In this document: positions 42,790 to 51,145 of the stretch, one piece after another
Numbering within the stretch: position 1 is the stretch's first letter
Layout: each line of letters begins with the position of its first letter
Source of the DNA: Myxococcales bacterium
GTDB lineage: Bacteria; Myxococcota_A; Polyangia; Haliangiales; Haliangiaceae
Length of the DNA stretch: 64,000 nucleotides
Reading direction: 5' to 3'
NCBI GenBank assembly: GCA_947483555.1
Contig: CANKMW010000045.1
Coordinates: forward strand, 1-64,000
Program-made: the position numbers and the translations under genes
The notes under the pieces: model-generated
The model's database searches: none
What the model saw: only the letters and a program-made list of their open reading frames with translations
What the model was told of the DNA's origin: nothing

Positions 42790-43062
42790 ATGCTCGGTTC
42801 CCGACCACTCCTGACCACCGTGTTCGCGCTGTCGTGGATCGTCGCCTGTCGCCCCGATGACACGGCCGTGCCGCCCGGAGGCAACGCCGACGCCCGCGAT
42901 TCCGCCGATCGGCGCGACGCGCGCGGCGCGGACGACCGGGCCGACGCCCGCGTCCCCGACGACGAGGAGCTGGTGTGGCGCTCGGCCAACCTCACCAACT
43001 TCACCTCCTATCCCGAGCCGGGCAGCGAGGAGTGCGAGGACTTCAGCAGGGCGACGTACTGG
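42790..43062 (+). pseudogene. 5' fragment of a secreted lipoprotein, truncated
   Basis: ATG 42790 encodes a lipoprotein signal (SWIVACRP), an Asp/Arg linker and the start of a mature domain reading VWRSANLTNFTSYPEPGSEE followed by CEDF. That opening is familiar from myxobacterial secreted proteins with expansin-like or cysteine-rich domains. Right after it, at about 43050, the sequence changes to an unrelated reading that runs into the next gene's frame, so the rest of the gene is gone. The break is 66 bases from the beta-lactamase-family start. Confidence 0.55.
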
Positions 43063-43127
43063 CTCACCGCTTCACCATTGCCATGTCCTACCATCGAGCC
43101 GCGGTCGACCTCGCGTACGCTGCGCGC

Positions 43128-44804
43128 ATGTCGGCGCGCGCGCTCGTCCTTCCCCTCGCCCTGGCCGCCTGCGGCGGCCAGACGCCCACTCCGTCGCCAA
43201 CGTCGCCACCGGTCGCGGCCAGCGAGCTGCCGGCCGCGACCCGCGCCGCGATCGACGCGGCCATGGCCGGCCACACCGGCTCCGACCGTCCCGGCTGCGC
43301 CGTCGCGGTGCTGCGCGCCGGCGAGCTCCGCTTCGCGCGCGGCTACGGCATGGCCGATCTCGAGCGCGGCGTCGCGATCGCGCCCGACACGGTCTTCGAC
43401 ATCGGTTCGACCTCGAAGCAGTTCACCGCGGCGGTCGTCGTCCTCCTCGCGCAGGACGGCGCGCTGTCCCTCGATGACGACGTCCGCCGCTGGCTCCCCG
43501 AGCTCCCGGCGCTCGGCGCCACGCCGATCACCCTGCGCCACCTCCTCCATCACACGAGCGGCATCCGGGACTACACCGGCCTGCTGGCGATGCGCGGGGC
43601 GCACGACGAGGACGTCACCACCGCCGCCGACGCGGTGGCGGCGCTCGCCCGCCAGCGCGGCCTCGAGTTCGAGCCCGGTACCCAGCACGGCTACTCCAAC
43701 TCGGGCTACTTCCTGCTGTCGCAGGTGGTCGAGCGCGCCACCGGCCGTACGCTGACCAAGCTCGCAGCCGAGCGGATCTTCGCGCCGCTCGGCATGACCC
43801 GGACCCACGTCCACGACGATCACGGCCTGCTGGTGCCGGGCCGGGCGATCGGCTACGCCCCCGGAGATCACGGCGACTGGCGGATCGCGATGTCGAACTG
43901 GGAGCAGACCGGTGACGGCGCGGTGATGACAACCGTCGAGGACCTGGCGCGCTGGGACGGCAACTTCTACGCGGCGAAGGTGGGCGGACCGGCGCTGCTC
44001 GACGAGCTGTCGCGGCGTGGCGTGCTCGCCGACGGCACCACCCTCGACTACGCCGCGGGCCTGATGCACGGCAGCCACCGCGGCCAGGCGACGGTCGGGC
44101 ACGGCGGCGCCTGGGCCGGGTACCGCGCCGAGCTGCTCCGCTTCCCGGAGCAGCGCACGTCGATCGCTGTGCTGTGCAACACCGCCTCGGCGGAGCCCAG
44201 CTTCGATGCGCTCGCGATCGGCGACGCGGTGCTCGGCGACGTGCTCGATCCGGAACCGGCCGCGGCGCCGGGCAAGGCGCCACCGGCCGGGCCCGAGCTC
44301 GACGACGCCGCGCTCGACGTCTGGGTCGGCGCATACTGGTCGCAACAGGCCGGCGGCGTGGTCACGGTCAGCCGCGACGCCGCCGGACTGGTGGTCGACG
44401 GCGCCTTCCACCTGATCGCGGAGGACGCGCGCCGGTTCCGGGTCGTCGAGCGGCCCGGGATGTTCGTCACCTTTCCGACCGACGGGCAGATGCACATCGA
44501 GTTCGTCGGCGGCAGCTTCGATCTGGTGCGGGCGGCCGGCACCTGGACCGCGGCCCAGCGCGCCGCCGCGGCCGGTCGCTACCGCAGCGACGAGCTGGAC
44601 GTCACCTGGACCATCACGGTCGACGGCGAGCAGATGCGCCTCGCCGGCTCGGGACCCGACGAGGACCTGACGCCGATCAGCGCCGACCTGCTCGCCACCG
44701 CCGGCGGCGCGTTCCACGTCGAGCGTGATGCCCGCGGTGCGGTCACCGGCCTCAGGCTCGACGCCGACCGCCTGCGCGGCATCACCTTCACGAAGCAGCG
44801 CTGA
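43128..44804 (+). CDS. Serine beta-lactamase/esterase-like lipoprotein
   Basis: ATG 43128 gives 558 residues with lipobox ALAACGG. The penicillin-recognising fold shows the catalytic Ser and Lys in GSTSKQFT, the Tyr motif YSNSGY, and GHGGAWAG in place of KTG. Residues 390-550 form an extra lipocalin-like C-terminal domain, as in many class C-type esterases and D-aminopeptidases. Likely periplasmic or surface hydrolysis of an ester or D-amino-acid peptide. The 3' end overlaps the convergent ABC ATPase gene by 17 bases. Confidence 0.85.
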   Translation: MSARALVLPLALAACGGQTPTPSPTSPPVAASELPAATRAAIDAAMAGHTGSDRPGCAVAVLRAGELRFARGYGMADLERGVAIAPDTVFDIGSTSKQFTAAVVVLLAQDGALSLDDDVRRWLPELPALGATPITLRHLLHHTSGIRDYTGLLAMRGAHDEDVTTAADAVAALARQRGLEFEPGTQHGYSNSGYFLLSQVVERATGRTLTKLAAERIFAPLGMTRTHVHDDHGLLVPGRAIGYAPGDHGDWRIAMSNWEQTGDGAVMTTVEDLARWDGNFYAAKVGGPALLDELSRRGVLADGTTLDYAAGLMHGSHRGQATVGHGGAWAGYRAELLRFPEQRTSIAVLCNTASAEPSFDALAIGDAVLGDVLDPEPAAAPGKAPPAGPELDDAALDVWVGAYWSQQAGGVVTVSRDAAGLVVDGAFHLIAEDARRFRVVERPGMFVTFPTDGQMHIEFVGGSFDLVRAAGTWTAAQRAAAAGRYRSDELDVTWTITVDGEQMRLAGSGPDEDLTPISADLLATAGGAFHVERDARGAVTGLRLDADRLRGITFTKQR

Positions 44805-45777
44805 GCGCCGCGGGCTGGTGCAGGTGGCAGCGCGCCAACCGCGACACGCTCACCGGGCGCAGCGCCGGCAGCTCGCGGCGGCAGCGGTCGTGGACCTCGG
44901 GGCAGCGCGCGGCGAACGGGCAGCCCGGCGGCGGATCGATCAGGCGCGGGGCGCCACCGCGGGCCGCCAGCGGCGTGGCGAACGAGCCGCGGGCGTCGGG
45001 CACCGCCGAGATCAACAACCGCGTGTACGGGTGCAGCGGCGCCGCCATGACCAGGGCGCTGGGACCGACCTCGACGACGTGGCCGGCGTACATGACCACG
45101 GTGCGATCGGCGAGGTAGCGGGCGCTGGCCAGGTCGTGGGTGATGAGCAGGAGCGCGATGCCGCGCTGCTCCTTGAGATCGCGGAGCAGGTTGAGCACGC
45201 CGACGCGGATCGACGCGTCGAGCATGCTGGTCGGCTCGTCAGCGAGGATCACATCGGGGGCGACGGCGAGGGCGCGGGCGATGGCGACGCGCTGGCGCTG
45301 GCCGCCGGAGAGCTGGTGCGGGTGCTTGCGCGCCAGCTCGGCGGCGGGGGCCAGACCGACGCTGTCGAGCAGCTCGTGGACCCGGGCCGCGACCGCGGCG
45401 CGGCCCCGGGCCTTGCCGTGGCGGAGCAGCGGCCGCTCGAGGTGGTAGCCGATGGTGTGCACCGGGTTGAGCGAGGCGAACGGGTCCTGGAAGATCAACT
45501 GGACCCGGGCGCGGAACGACAGCGGCACGCGGCGGCGCGCCAGGACGTCGGCGCCGTCGAAGCGGAGCTCGCCGCTCGACGCCGGCAAGAGGCGCGCGAT
45601 CACGCGCGCCGCTGTGCTCTTGCCGCTGCCCGACTCGCCGACCAGGGCCACCGCCTCGCCGCGGTGGACCTCGAACGTGACGTCGGTGAGGGCGTGCAGG
45701 GCGCGGGTGCGCAGGCCGTCGCGCACGGCGAAGGTCTTGCCCAGGCCGCGAACCTCGATCAAGGGAGCAGGTGACAC
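44788..45777 (-). CDS. ABC importer ATPase, DppF/OppF type
   Basis: GTG 45777 overlaps the preceding ATPase gene by 19 bases and gives 329 residues. Walker A is GESGSGKST, the signature LSGGQRQR, Walker B VILADEPTS and the H-loop LITHDL. The C-terminal oligopeptide-type extension has the four Cys of an iron-sulfur or zinc motif (GCPFAARCPEVHDRC, later ARCHL). It is the last gene of the importer operon. Confidence 0.9.
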   Translation of the reverse strand: MSPAPLIEVRGLGKTFAVRDGLRTRALHALTDVTFEVHRGEAVALVGESGSGKSTAARVIARLLPASSGELRFDGADVLARRRVPLSFRARVQLIFQDPFASLNPVHTIGYHLERPLLRHGKARGRAAVAARVHELLDSVGLAPAAELARKHPHQLSGGQRQRVAIARALAVAPDVILADEPTSMLDASIRVGVLNLLRDLKEQRGIALLLITHDLASARYLADRTVVMYAGHVVEVGPSALVMAAPLHPYTRLLISAVPDARGSFATPLAARGGAPRLIDPPPGCPFAARCPEVHDRCRRELPALRPVSVSRLARCHLHQPAALSAAS

Positions 45778-46721
45778 GCGACCTCGTGGTCGGGACCGAC
45801 GACGGTCCGCGGTGGTGCGCTGACGTGGCACGCCGGCAGGCTGTGGCCGCAGCGGGGGTGGAAGCGGCAGCCGGGCGGCGGATGGCGCGGATCCGGAGGC
45901 GTGCCGCCGATGCCGACCAGCCGGGTCGCCGCGCCGTGGAGCTCGGGAAAGCAGCCCAGGAGGCCGCGGGTGTAGGGATGGCGCGGCGCCGCGGCGAGCT
46001 GGCGCGCCGGCGCCGCCTCGGCCAGCCGGCCGGCGTAGAGCACGCCGATGCGCGTGCATAGCTCGAGCATCAGCGACAGGTCGTGGGTGATGAACAGGAT
46101 CGAGAAGCCGCGCTGGTCGCGGAGCCGGGCGATCTCACCGAGCAGCTCGCGCTGCACCACGACGTCGAGCGCCGTGGTCGGCTCGTCCATCACGATGAGC
46201 GGCGGCTCGAGGGCCAGCGCCATCGCGATCACCACCCGCTGCCGCATGCCGCCCGACAGCTCGTGCGGGTAGCTCGCCACCCGCGCGCCGTCGAGGCCGA
46301 CCAGCTCGAGCAACCGCCGCGCCCGCTCCAGGCCGCGGCGACGGCTGACACCCTCGTGCTCCTCGATGGCGTCGACCAGTTGCTCGCCGATGGTGATGAC
46401 CGGATTGAGGGCGCTCATCGCGCTCTGGGTCACCAGCGAGATCTTGCGGCCGCGGACCCGGCGCAGCTCGGCCTCGCCGAGCCCGAGCAGGTCGCGGCCT
46501 TCGAAGAGCACGCGGCCACCGGTGATCGCCGCCGGCGCCTTGAGCAGGCGCAGGATGGCCAGGGCGATCGTGGTCTTGCCGCTGCCCGACTCGCCGGCCA
46601 GGCCGACGATCTCGCCGCGCCGCACCGTGAACGACACGTCGTCGACGACGCGGACCCGTCCGGTCGCGGTCAGGTACTCGACGCGTAGATCCTCGACCTC
46701 GAGCAGCGGCGGCGGCGTCAT
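45759..46721 (-). CDS. ABC importer ATPase, DppD/OppD type
   Basis: ATG 46721 overlaps the permease stop by four bases; 320 residues. Walker A is GESGSGKTT, the Q-loop VTQSAM, the signature LSGGMRQR, Walker B IVMDEPTTALD and the H-loop FITHDL. The C-terminal extension has CRFHPRCGHSLPAC. It pairs with the DppF-type ATPase to drive import. Confidence 0.9.
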   Translation of the reverse strand: MTPPPLLEVEDLRVEYLTATGRVRVVDDVSFTVRRGEIVGLAGESGSGKTTIALAILRLLKAPAAITGGRVLFEGRDLLGLGEAELRRVRGRKISLVTQSAMSALNPVITIGEQLVDAIEEHEGVSRRRGLERARRLLELVGLDGARVASYPHELSGGMRQRVVIAMALALEPPLIVMDEPTTALDVVVQRELLGEIARLRDQRGFSILFITHDLSLMLELCTRIGVLYAGRLAEAAPARQLAAAPRHPYTRGLLGCFPELHGAATRLVGIGGTPPDPRHPPPGCRFHPRCGHSLPACHVSAPPRTVVGPDHEVACHLLP

Positions 46722-47617
46722 GAAACCTCCCGGCGCAGCACCGGCGTCGACACGCCGGGGCGCACGCCGTGGCGGCGCAGCTCGGCCAGGTAGCCGCGCT
46801 CGGCGCGCAGCCGCGGGTTGCCGAGCTCGTCGATGGCGCTGTTGAGCATCGCCAGCGCGAAGCCGACCAGCGCCACGCAGGCGCCGGTGGGCACGAAGGT
46901 CCACCACGCCCCGGTGAGCAGCGCCGAGTCGTTGGACGCCCAGTACAGGTTGGTGCCCCAGGTGACGTGGCTGACGTCGCCGAGGCCGAGGAACTCGAGC
47001 GCGACCTCGGCGCCGATGGCGTAGATGGTCGCGCCGATGAACGCCGACGCCAGCAGCGACGCCATGTTGGGGATGAGCTCGCAGGCCACGATGCGCAGGC
47101 CGTGTTCGCCGCTGACCGTCGCCGCCAGCACGAAGTCCTTGTCGCGCAAGGACAGGGTCTGGGCCCGGATCACGCGCGCGCTCCACGCCCAGCCGGTGAC
47201 GATCAGCACCAGCGCGATCGTGATCGACCCGGTCGGCAGGTAGGCGGCGATGATCACCATGAGCGGCAGGCCGGGCATGATCAGGAAGATGTTGATGACC
47301 AGCGTGCCCACGTCGTCGACCCAGCCACCGAGGTAGCCGGCGGTGGTGCCGACCAGCGCGCCGATGGCGACCTGGGCCAGCCCGACGGTGAATCCGATCA
47401 CCAGCGACGTCCGCGCGCCGGCCAGGGTCTGGGCCAGCACGTCCTGGCCCTGGCCGGTGGTGCCGAACGGGTGCTGCCACGACGGCGGCGACAGCGGCAG
47501 CGCGAGCTGGGCCGAGGGATCGGCGGCGAACAGCGGGCCAAACATCGCCAGCAGCGCGAACCCCGCCAGCACGCCAAGGCCGATCAGCGCCCGCCGGTTG
47601 TGCATGAGCGCGGTCAC
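46718..47617 (-). CDS. ABC importer permease, DppC/OppC type
   Basis: GTG 47617 overlaps the DppB-type stop (GTGA); ATG 47605 is an alternative. The 299-residue product has the OppC-type N domain, HPFGTTGQGQDVLAQTLAGA, and the coupling loop DFVLAATVSGEHGLRIVACE, with about six membrane helices. The C-terminal tail after ELGNPRLRAERG is cytoplasmic. Confidence 0.88.
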   Translation of the reverse strand: MTALMHNRRALIGLGVLAGFALLAMFGPLFAADPSAQLALPLSPPSWQHPFGTTGQGQDVLAQTLAGARTSLVIGFTVGLAQVAIGALVGTTAGYLGGWVDDVGTLVINIFLIMPGLPLMVIIAAYLPTGSITIALVLIVTGWAWSARVIRAQTLSLRDKDFVLAATVSGEHGLRIVACELIPNMASLLASAFIGATIYAIGAEVALEFLGLGDVSHVTWGTNLYWASNDSALLTGAWWTFVPTGACVALVGFALAMLNSAIDELGNPRLRAERGYLAELRRHGVRPGVSTPVLRREVS

Positions 47618-48600
47618 GATGCGCTCCGGGTCCGCGCCCGCGGGTCGAGCCAGACGTAGAGGATGTCGACCAGGAAGTTGGCGCCCAGCACCGCCAGCGT
47701 GATGGTCAGGAACAGACCCTGGATCAGCGGATAGTCGAGGCTGCGCACCGCCTGGATGAGCAGGTAGCCCTGTCCCGGGTACGAGAACACGATCTCGGTG
47801 AGCAGCGAGCCGCTGAGCACGAAGCCGAGCGCCATGCCGAACGACGTGATGCTGGGCAACAGCGCGTTGCGCGCGGCGTAGCGGAACATCACCCGCCGCG
47901 GTGACAGCCCCTTGGCGTGGGCCAGGGTGACGTAGTCCTCGCCCAGCACCGTCATCATGGTGTTGCGCATGTCGAGCATCCAGCCACCGACGGTGGCGAC
48001 CACGATGGTCGCCGCCGGCAGCACGGCGTGGGTGGCCACGCTCCACAGGAACTGCGCCGACAGCGCCGGCGTGACGCCGCTGTCGTAGGCGTGGCGCACC
48101 GGCGACCAGCCCAGCGTGAAGCCGAACAGGAACAGCAGCAGCATCGCCAGCCAGAAGAACGGAAACGCGCCGAGCAGCACGAACAGCGGTGGTCCCACCG
48201 CGTCGAGCCAGCCGCCGCGCCGCCACGCCGCCGCGATGCCGAGCAAGGTGCCGAGGGCGTAGCTCAGCGCCACGGCCAGGCCGGCGAGGAACAGGGTCCA
48301 CACCATGCCGGTGGCGATGACGTCACCGACCCGCGCCGGGAAATAGCTGACCGAGACGCCGAGGTCGCCGCGCACCACGTGACCGAGGTAGCAGACGTAC
48401 TGCTGGGCCAGCGGCGCGTCGCTGAATCCGAAAGTGCGGCGCAGCGCCGCCATCGCCTCGGGGTCGAGCTTGCCGTGGAAGCGCGCGAACATGGTGGCCT
48501 CGGGATCGCCGGGCATGAGGCGCGGGATCACGAACGCCAGCGTCACCGACGCCCACGCCGCGACCAGGTAGAAGGCGAGGCGCCGGATCAGGTACCTCAC
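47614..48600 (-). CDS. ABC importer permease, DppB/OppB type
   Basis: GTG 48600 overlaps the binding-protein stop (GTGA) and gives 328 residues with about six helices. Family features are the N-terminal MRYLIRRLAFYLVAA, the PGDPEATM segment, and the coupling loop DYVTLAHAKGLSPRRVMFRY. The ending LDPRARTRSAS is typical. It forms the channel with the DppC-type subunit. Confidence 0.9.
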   Translation of the reverse strand: MRYLIRRLAFYLVAAWASVTLAFVIPRLMPGDPEATMFARFHGKLDPEAMAALRRTFGFSDAPLAQQYVCYLGHVVRGDLGVSVSYFPARVGDVIATGMVWTLFLAGLAVALSYALGTLLGIAAAWRRGGWLDAVGPPLFVLLGAFPFFWLAMLLLFLFGFTLGWSPVRHAYDSGVTPALSAQFLWSVATHAVLPAATIVVATVGGWMLDMRNTMMTVLGEDYVTLAHAKGLSPRRVMFRYAARNALLPSITSFGMALGFVLSGSLLTEIVFSYPGQGYLLIQAVRSLDYPLIQGLFLTITLAVLGANFLVDILYVWLDPRARTRSAS

Positions 48601-50255
48601 GGCGGCGGCTCCCGCGGCACCAGCCGGGTCAGCACCAGCAACGCCTGCGGGCTGAGGTTGGGCGACAGCGGCGCGTAGGGGTCATCGGCGTCGGGGAAGC
48701 CGGTGAAGCGCGTGCTGTTGTACGCACCCCACAGCGGACCGGGGAACAGCGGGATCGCCGGCGCGCTGGCGACGAACAGGCGCTGCAGCTCGGCGGTGAG
48801 CCGGTGCTCGGTCGCCGGGTCGGCGGTCTGCTCGAGCGCGCCGAGCAGCTCGTCGGCGCGGGCCAGGCCGAAGCGGTGCCAGTTCTCGGGCGCGGCGACG
48901 CCGACCGGCTTCACGGTCGCGGTCGACATCATGGCGCGGTAGTAGCCGTACGGTGTCGGATAGGGCTCGGCCCAGCCCAGGGCCAGCGCGAACTCGCCCT
49001 CCTGCACCTGCTCGTACCAGGCGTTGAAGTCGTGGGCCTTCATGCGGGCGTCGATGCCGACCTCGCGCAGGCCGCGCGCGATCACCTGCGTGGCCCGGAC
49101 CCAGTCGGAGAAGCCGGTCGGCACGTTGATCGCGACCTGCCAGCGCGAGCCGTCGCGCAGGCGACGCACGCCGCCGGGGCCGCGGAGCAAGCCGGCCTCG
49201 TCGAGCAGCGCGTTGGCCCGGGTCACGTCGTGTTGCACCCAGTCGCCGGCGGCCACGGCGGCGTCGTCGCGGAACCGGGCGTGGGCGTCGTTGAGCCCGG
49301 TGGCGTCGGCCGGCCGGGTGTAGTCGTACATCCCGACCTTGACCACGAGCGCGCGATCGATGGCCATGCTCAGCGCCTTGCGCACCCGGACGTCGTCGTA
49401 CGGCGCCCGCGTGGTGTTGGCGTAGAGCAGGACGCCGCCGTCGACCGGCGGGAACCAGTAGTGGTGATGCTCGCGGTCGCGCGCGGCGAAGATGCGATCG
49501 ATCGCCGGCACGAAGCTGCCGGCCCAGTCGACCTCGCCGCTGACCAGGGCGAAGGCGGCCTGGTCGTTCGACGGAAACGCCAGGAAGCGGATGGCCCGGA
49601 CCTGGGGCCGCTCGGGGAGCTGCCAGTAGTACGGGTTGCGATCGACCTGGTAGGCCTGGGTCTCGAACGCCGTGATCTCGGTGAACGGGCCGGTCGCCAC
49701 CGGGTGCGGGTTGGCCCACGTCACCGGATCGGCGACGTCCTTCCACACGTGCTCGGGGACGATCGGCTGCTGCGCCAGGTAGTAGTAGCCGGGCAGGAAC
49801 ACGCGCGAGAACGCGATCTCGACGGTGTGGTCGTCGACGGCGGTGACCCCCGACACGAAGGCCCACACCCCGCGCAGGTCGAGGGCATCGAAGCGCGACA
49901 GGAGCTCGAACGTGAACACGACGTCGCGCGCGGTGAACCGGGCGCCGTCGGACCAGCGCACGCCGGGGCGCAGGTCGACCCGGAGGCGGCGATGGTCATC
50001 GCTCCACGCCGAGCCAGTCGCCAGCCATGGCACGTAGTCGCCACTGAGCGCGTTGTAGATGAACAGCGGCTCGTACATGGCGTGGGTCGCCGGCCAGCGC
50101 ACGTCGCCGACCTCGAGCAGCGGGTTGAAGTTGCGGATGAACGACGCGGTCTGCTCCTTCTCCTCGACGAGCAGCACGCCGGGCTCGGCCTGCGAGCGCG
50201 GCGCGCAGCCGCCGGCGGCGACCACCCAGGCGATGACGACGGCGCGCGGCAGCAT
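48597..50255 (-). CDS. ABC importer substrate-binding lipoprotein (family 5)
   Basis: ATG 50255 gives 552 residues with lipobox VAAGGCAP; ATG 50315 and GTG 50327 are longer alternatives. Family 5 features are VLLVEEKEQTASFIRNFNPL, SDGARFTARDVVFTFELL, the hinge ATGPFTEITAFE, and RVRKALSMAIDRALVV. Family 5 proteins bind peptides, but some bind chito- or cello-oligosaccharides. The Asn- and Trp-rich segments and the neighbours favour an oligosaccharide here. It heads a five-gene overlapping operon. Confidence 0.85.
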   Translation of the reverse strand: MLPRAVVIAWVVAAGGCAPRSQAEPGVLLVEEKEQTASFIRNFNPLLEVGDVRWPATHAMYEPLFIYNALSGDYVPWLATGSAWSDDHRRLRVDLRPGVRWSDGARFTARDVVFTFELLSRFDALDLRGVWAFVSGVTAVDDHTVEIAFSRVFLPGYYYLAQQPIVPEHVWKDVADPVTWANPHPVATGPFTEITAFETQAYQVDRNPYYWQLPERPQVRAIRFLAFPSNDQAAFALVSGEVDWAGSFVPAIDRIFAARDREHHHYWFPPVDGGVLLYANTTRAPYDDVRVRKALSMAIDRALVVKVGMYDYTRPADATGLNDAHARFRDDAAVAAGDWVQHDVTRANALLDEAGLLRGPGGVRRLRDGSRWQVAINVPTGFSDWVRATQVIARGLREVGIDARMKAHDFNAWYEQVQEGEFALALGWAEPYPTPYGYYRAMMSTATVKPVGVAAPENWHRFGLARADELLGALEQTADPATEHRLTAELQRLFVASAPAIPLFPGPLWGAYNSTRFTGFPDADDPYAPLSPNLSPQALLVLTRLVPREPPP

Positions 50256-50375
50256 GAGCCACCCATGGGTACTGCCGCGCGGCGGCCGGCGGCTCACGGT
50301 TTCGTTCGTTCCCATGGCGCATTTCACCCGCGTGGCTTCATTTGCACGCGCCGGTGATAGAGGTCGACGAGCACA

Positions 50376-50412
50376 TGACCCGATGGAGGCGTGTCGCCTC
50401 TCGTTCGGGTCA
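50376..50412 (+). promoter_or_regulatory. Nested inverted repeat directly before the CBM lipoprotein ribosome-binding site
   Basis: TGACCCGA (50376-50383) pairs with TCGGGTCA (50405-50412), and inside it GAGGCG pairs with CGCCTC around TGT. Together they could fold as a long hairpin. The AAGGAGG ribosome-binding site begins two bases later (50414). The right arm includes the shared 9-mer TTCGGGTCA. It may be an operator or an mRNA structure that gates translation. Confidence 0.5.
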
Positions 50413-50425
50413 CAAGGAGGACGCG

Positions 50426-51145
50426 ATGCGCACAGATCTGTGGCGGTTCCTGATCATGGTGACGAGCAGCGCGGGCGCGGCCGGTATCGGCTGCGCCGGC
50501 GGTGGCGCCGGCGATCCCGGCCCCGATGCGGCGCCCGGGCCAGTCGACCTCATCGACGACCTCGAGGATGGCGACGACGCCATCAGCGAGGCCAACGGCC
50601 GGATGGGCGGCTGGTACACGTTCAACGACGAGACCGCGGCCGGGACCCAGATCCCGCCAGCGGCGAGCTTCGCGCCCACCACCGGCGGCGCCGGCGGCAG
50701 CGCCTTCGCGGCCGGCACCTCCGGTACCGGCTTCACGGTGTGGGGCGCTGGCATGGGCTTCGACCTCAACAACCCGAGCGCGGTCGGCCAGACCGGGCCG
50801 CGCGCGGCCTACGACGCCAGCCGCTACCAGAGCGTCGCCTTCAAGGCCCGGGGCAACGTCCCGATCCAGGTCTCCGTCGAGATCGTCGGCGTGACACCGA
50901 CCGATCGCGGCGGCACGTGCGTGCCGAGCACGACGATGGGCGACGAATGCGACGACCTGCACGGCACGCTGGTCGACCTCACGCCCGAGTGGAAGGACTA
51001 CACGATCCCGTTCGCGCGCCTGCGTCAGGGCGGCTGGGGCCGGGCGGTGCCGTTCGCGGCCACCGACGCCACCGCGGTGCTGTTCCAGGCCGACAAGGAC
51101 CTCACGTTCGACTTCGCCGTCGACGACATCCGCTTCTACGAGTAG
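50426..51145 (+). CDS. Carbohydrate-binding-module lipoprotein
   Basis: ATG 50426 has a perfect AAGGAGG five bases upstream. The 239-residue product has a lipobox (GIGCAGG) and, from about 50 on, a single beta-sandwich: DDLEDGDDAISEANGRMGGW, then YQSVAFKARGNVPIQVSVEI, LTPEWKDYTIPFARL and a closing AVDDIRFYE. This is the pattern of the family 11-like binding modules attached to myxobacterial glycosidases, here without any enzyme. It faces away from the importer operon and is followed directly by the barrel fusion gene. Confidence 0.75.
   Translation: MRTDLWRFLIMVTSSAGAAGIGCAGGGAGDPGPDAAPGPVDLIDDLEDGDDAISEANGRMGGWYTFNDETAAGTQIPPAASFAPTTGGAGGSAFAAGTSGTGFTVWGAGMGFDLNNPSAVGQTGPRAAYDASRYQSVAFKARGNVPIQVSVEIVGVTPTDRGGTCVPSTTMGDECDDLHGTLVDLTPEWKDYTIPFARLRQGGWGRAVPFAATDATAVLFQADKDLTFDFAVDDIRFYE

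Noticed and set aside
44788..50255. Dipeptide/oligopeptide importer as the firm assignment
   Set aside because: The sequence families fit peptide importers, but close relatives carry oligosaccharides, and every neighbour points to saccharides. I kept the substrate open.
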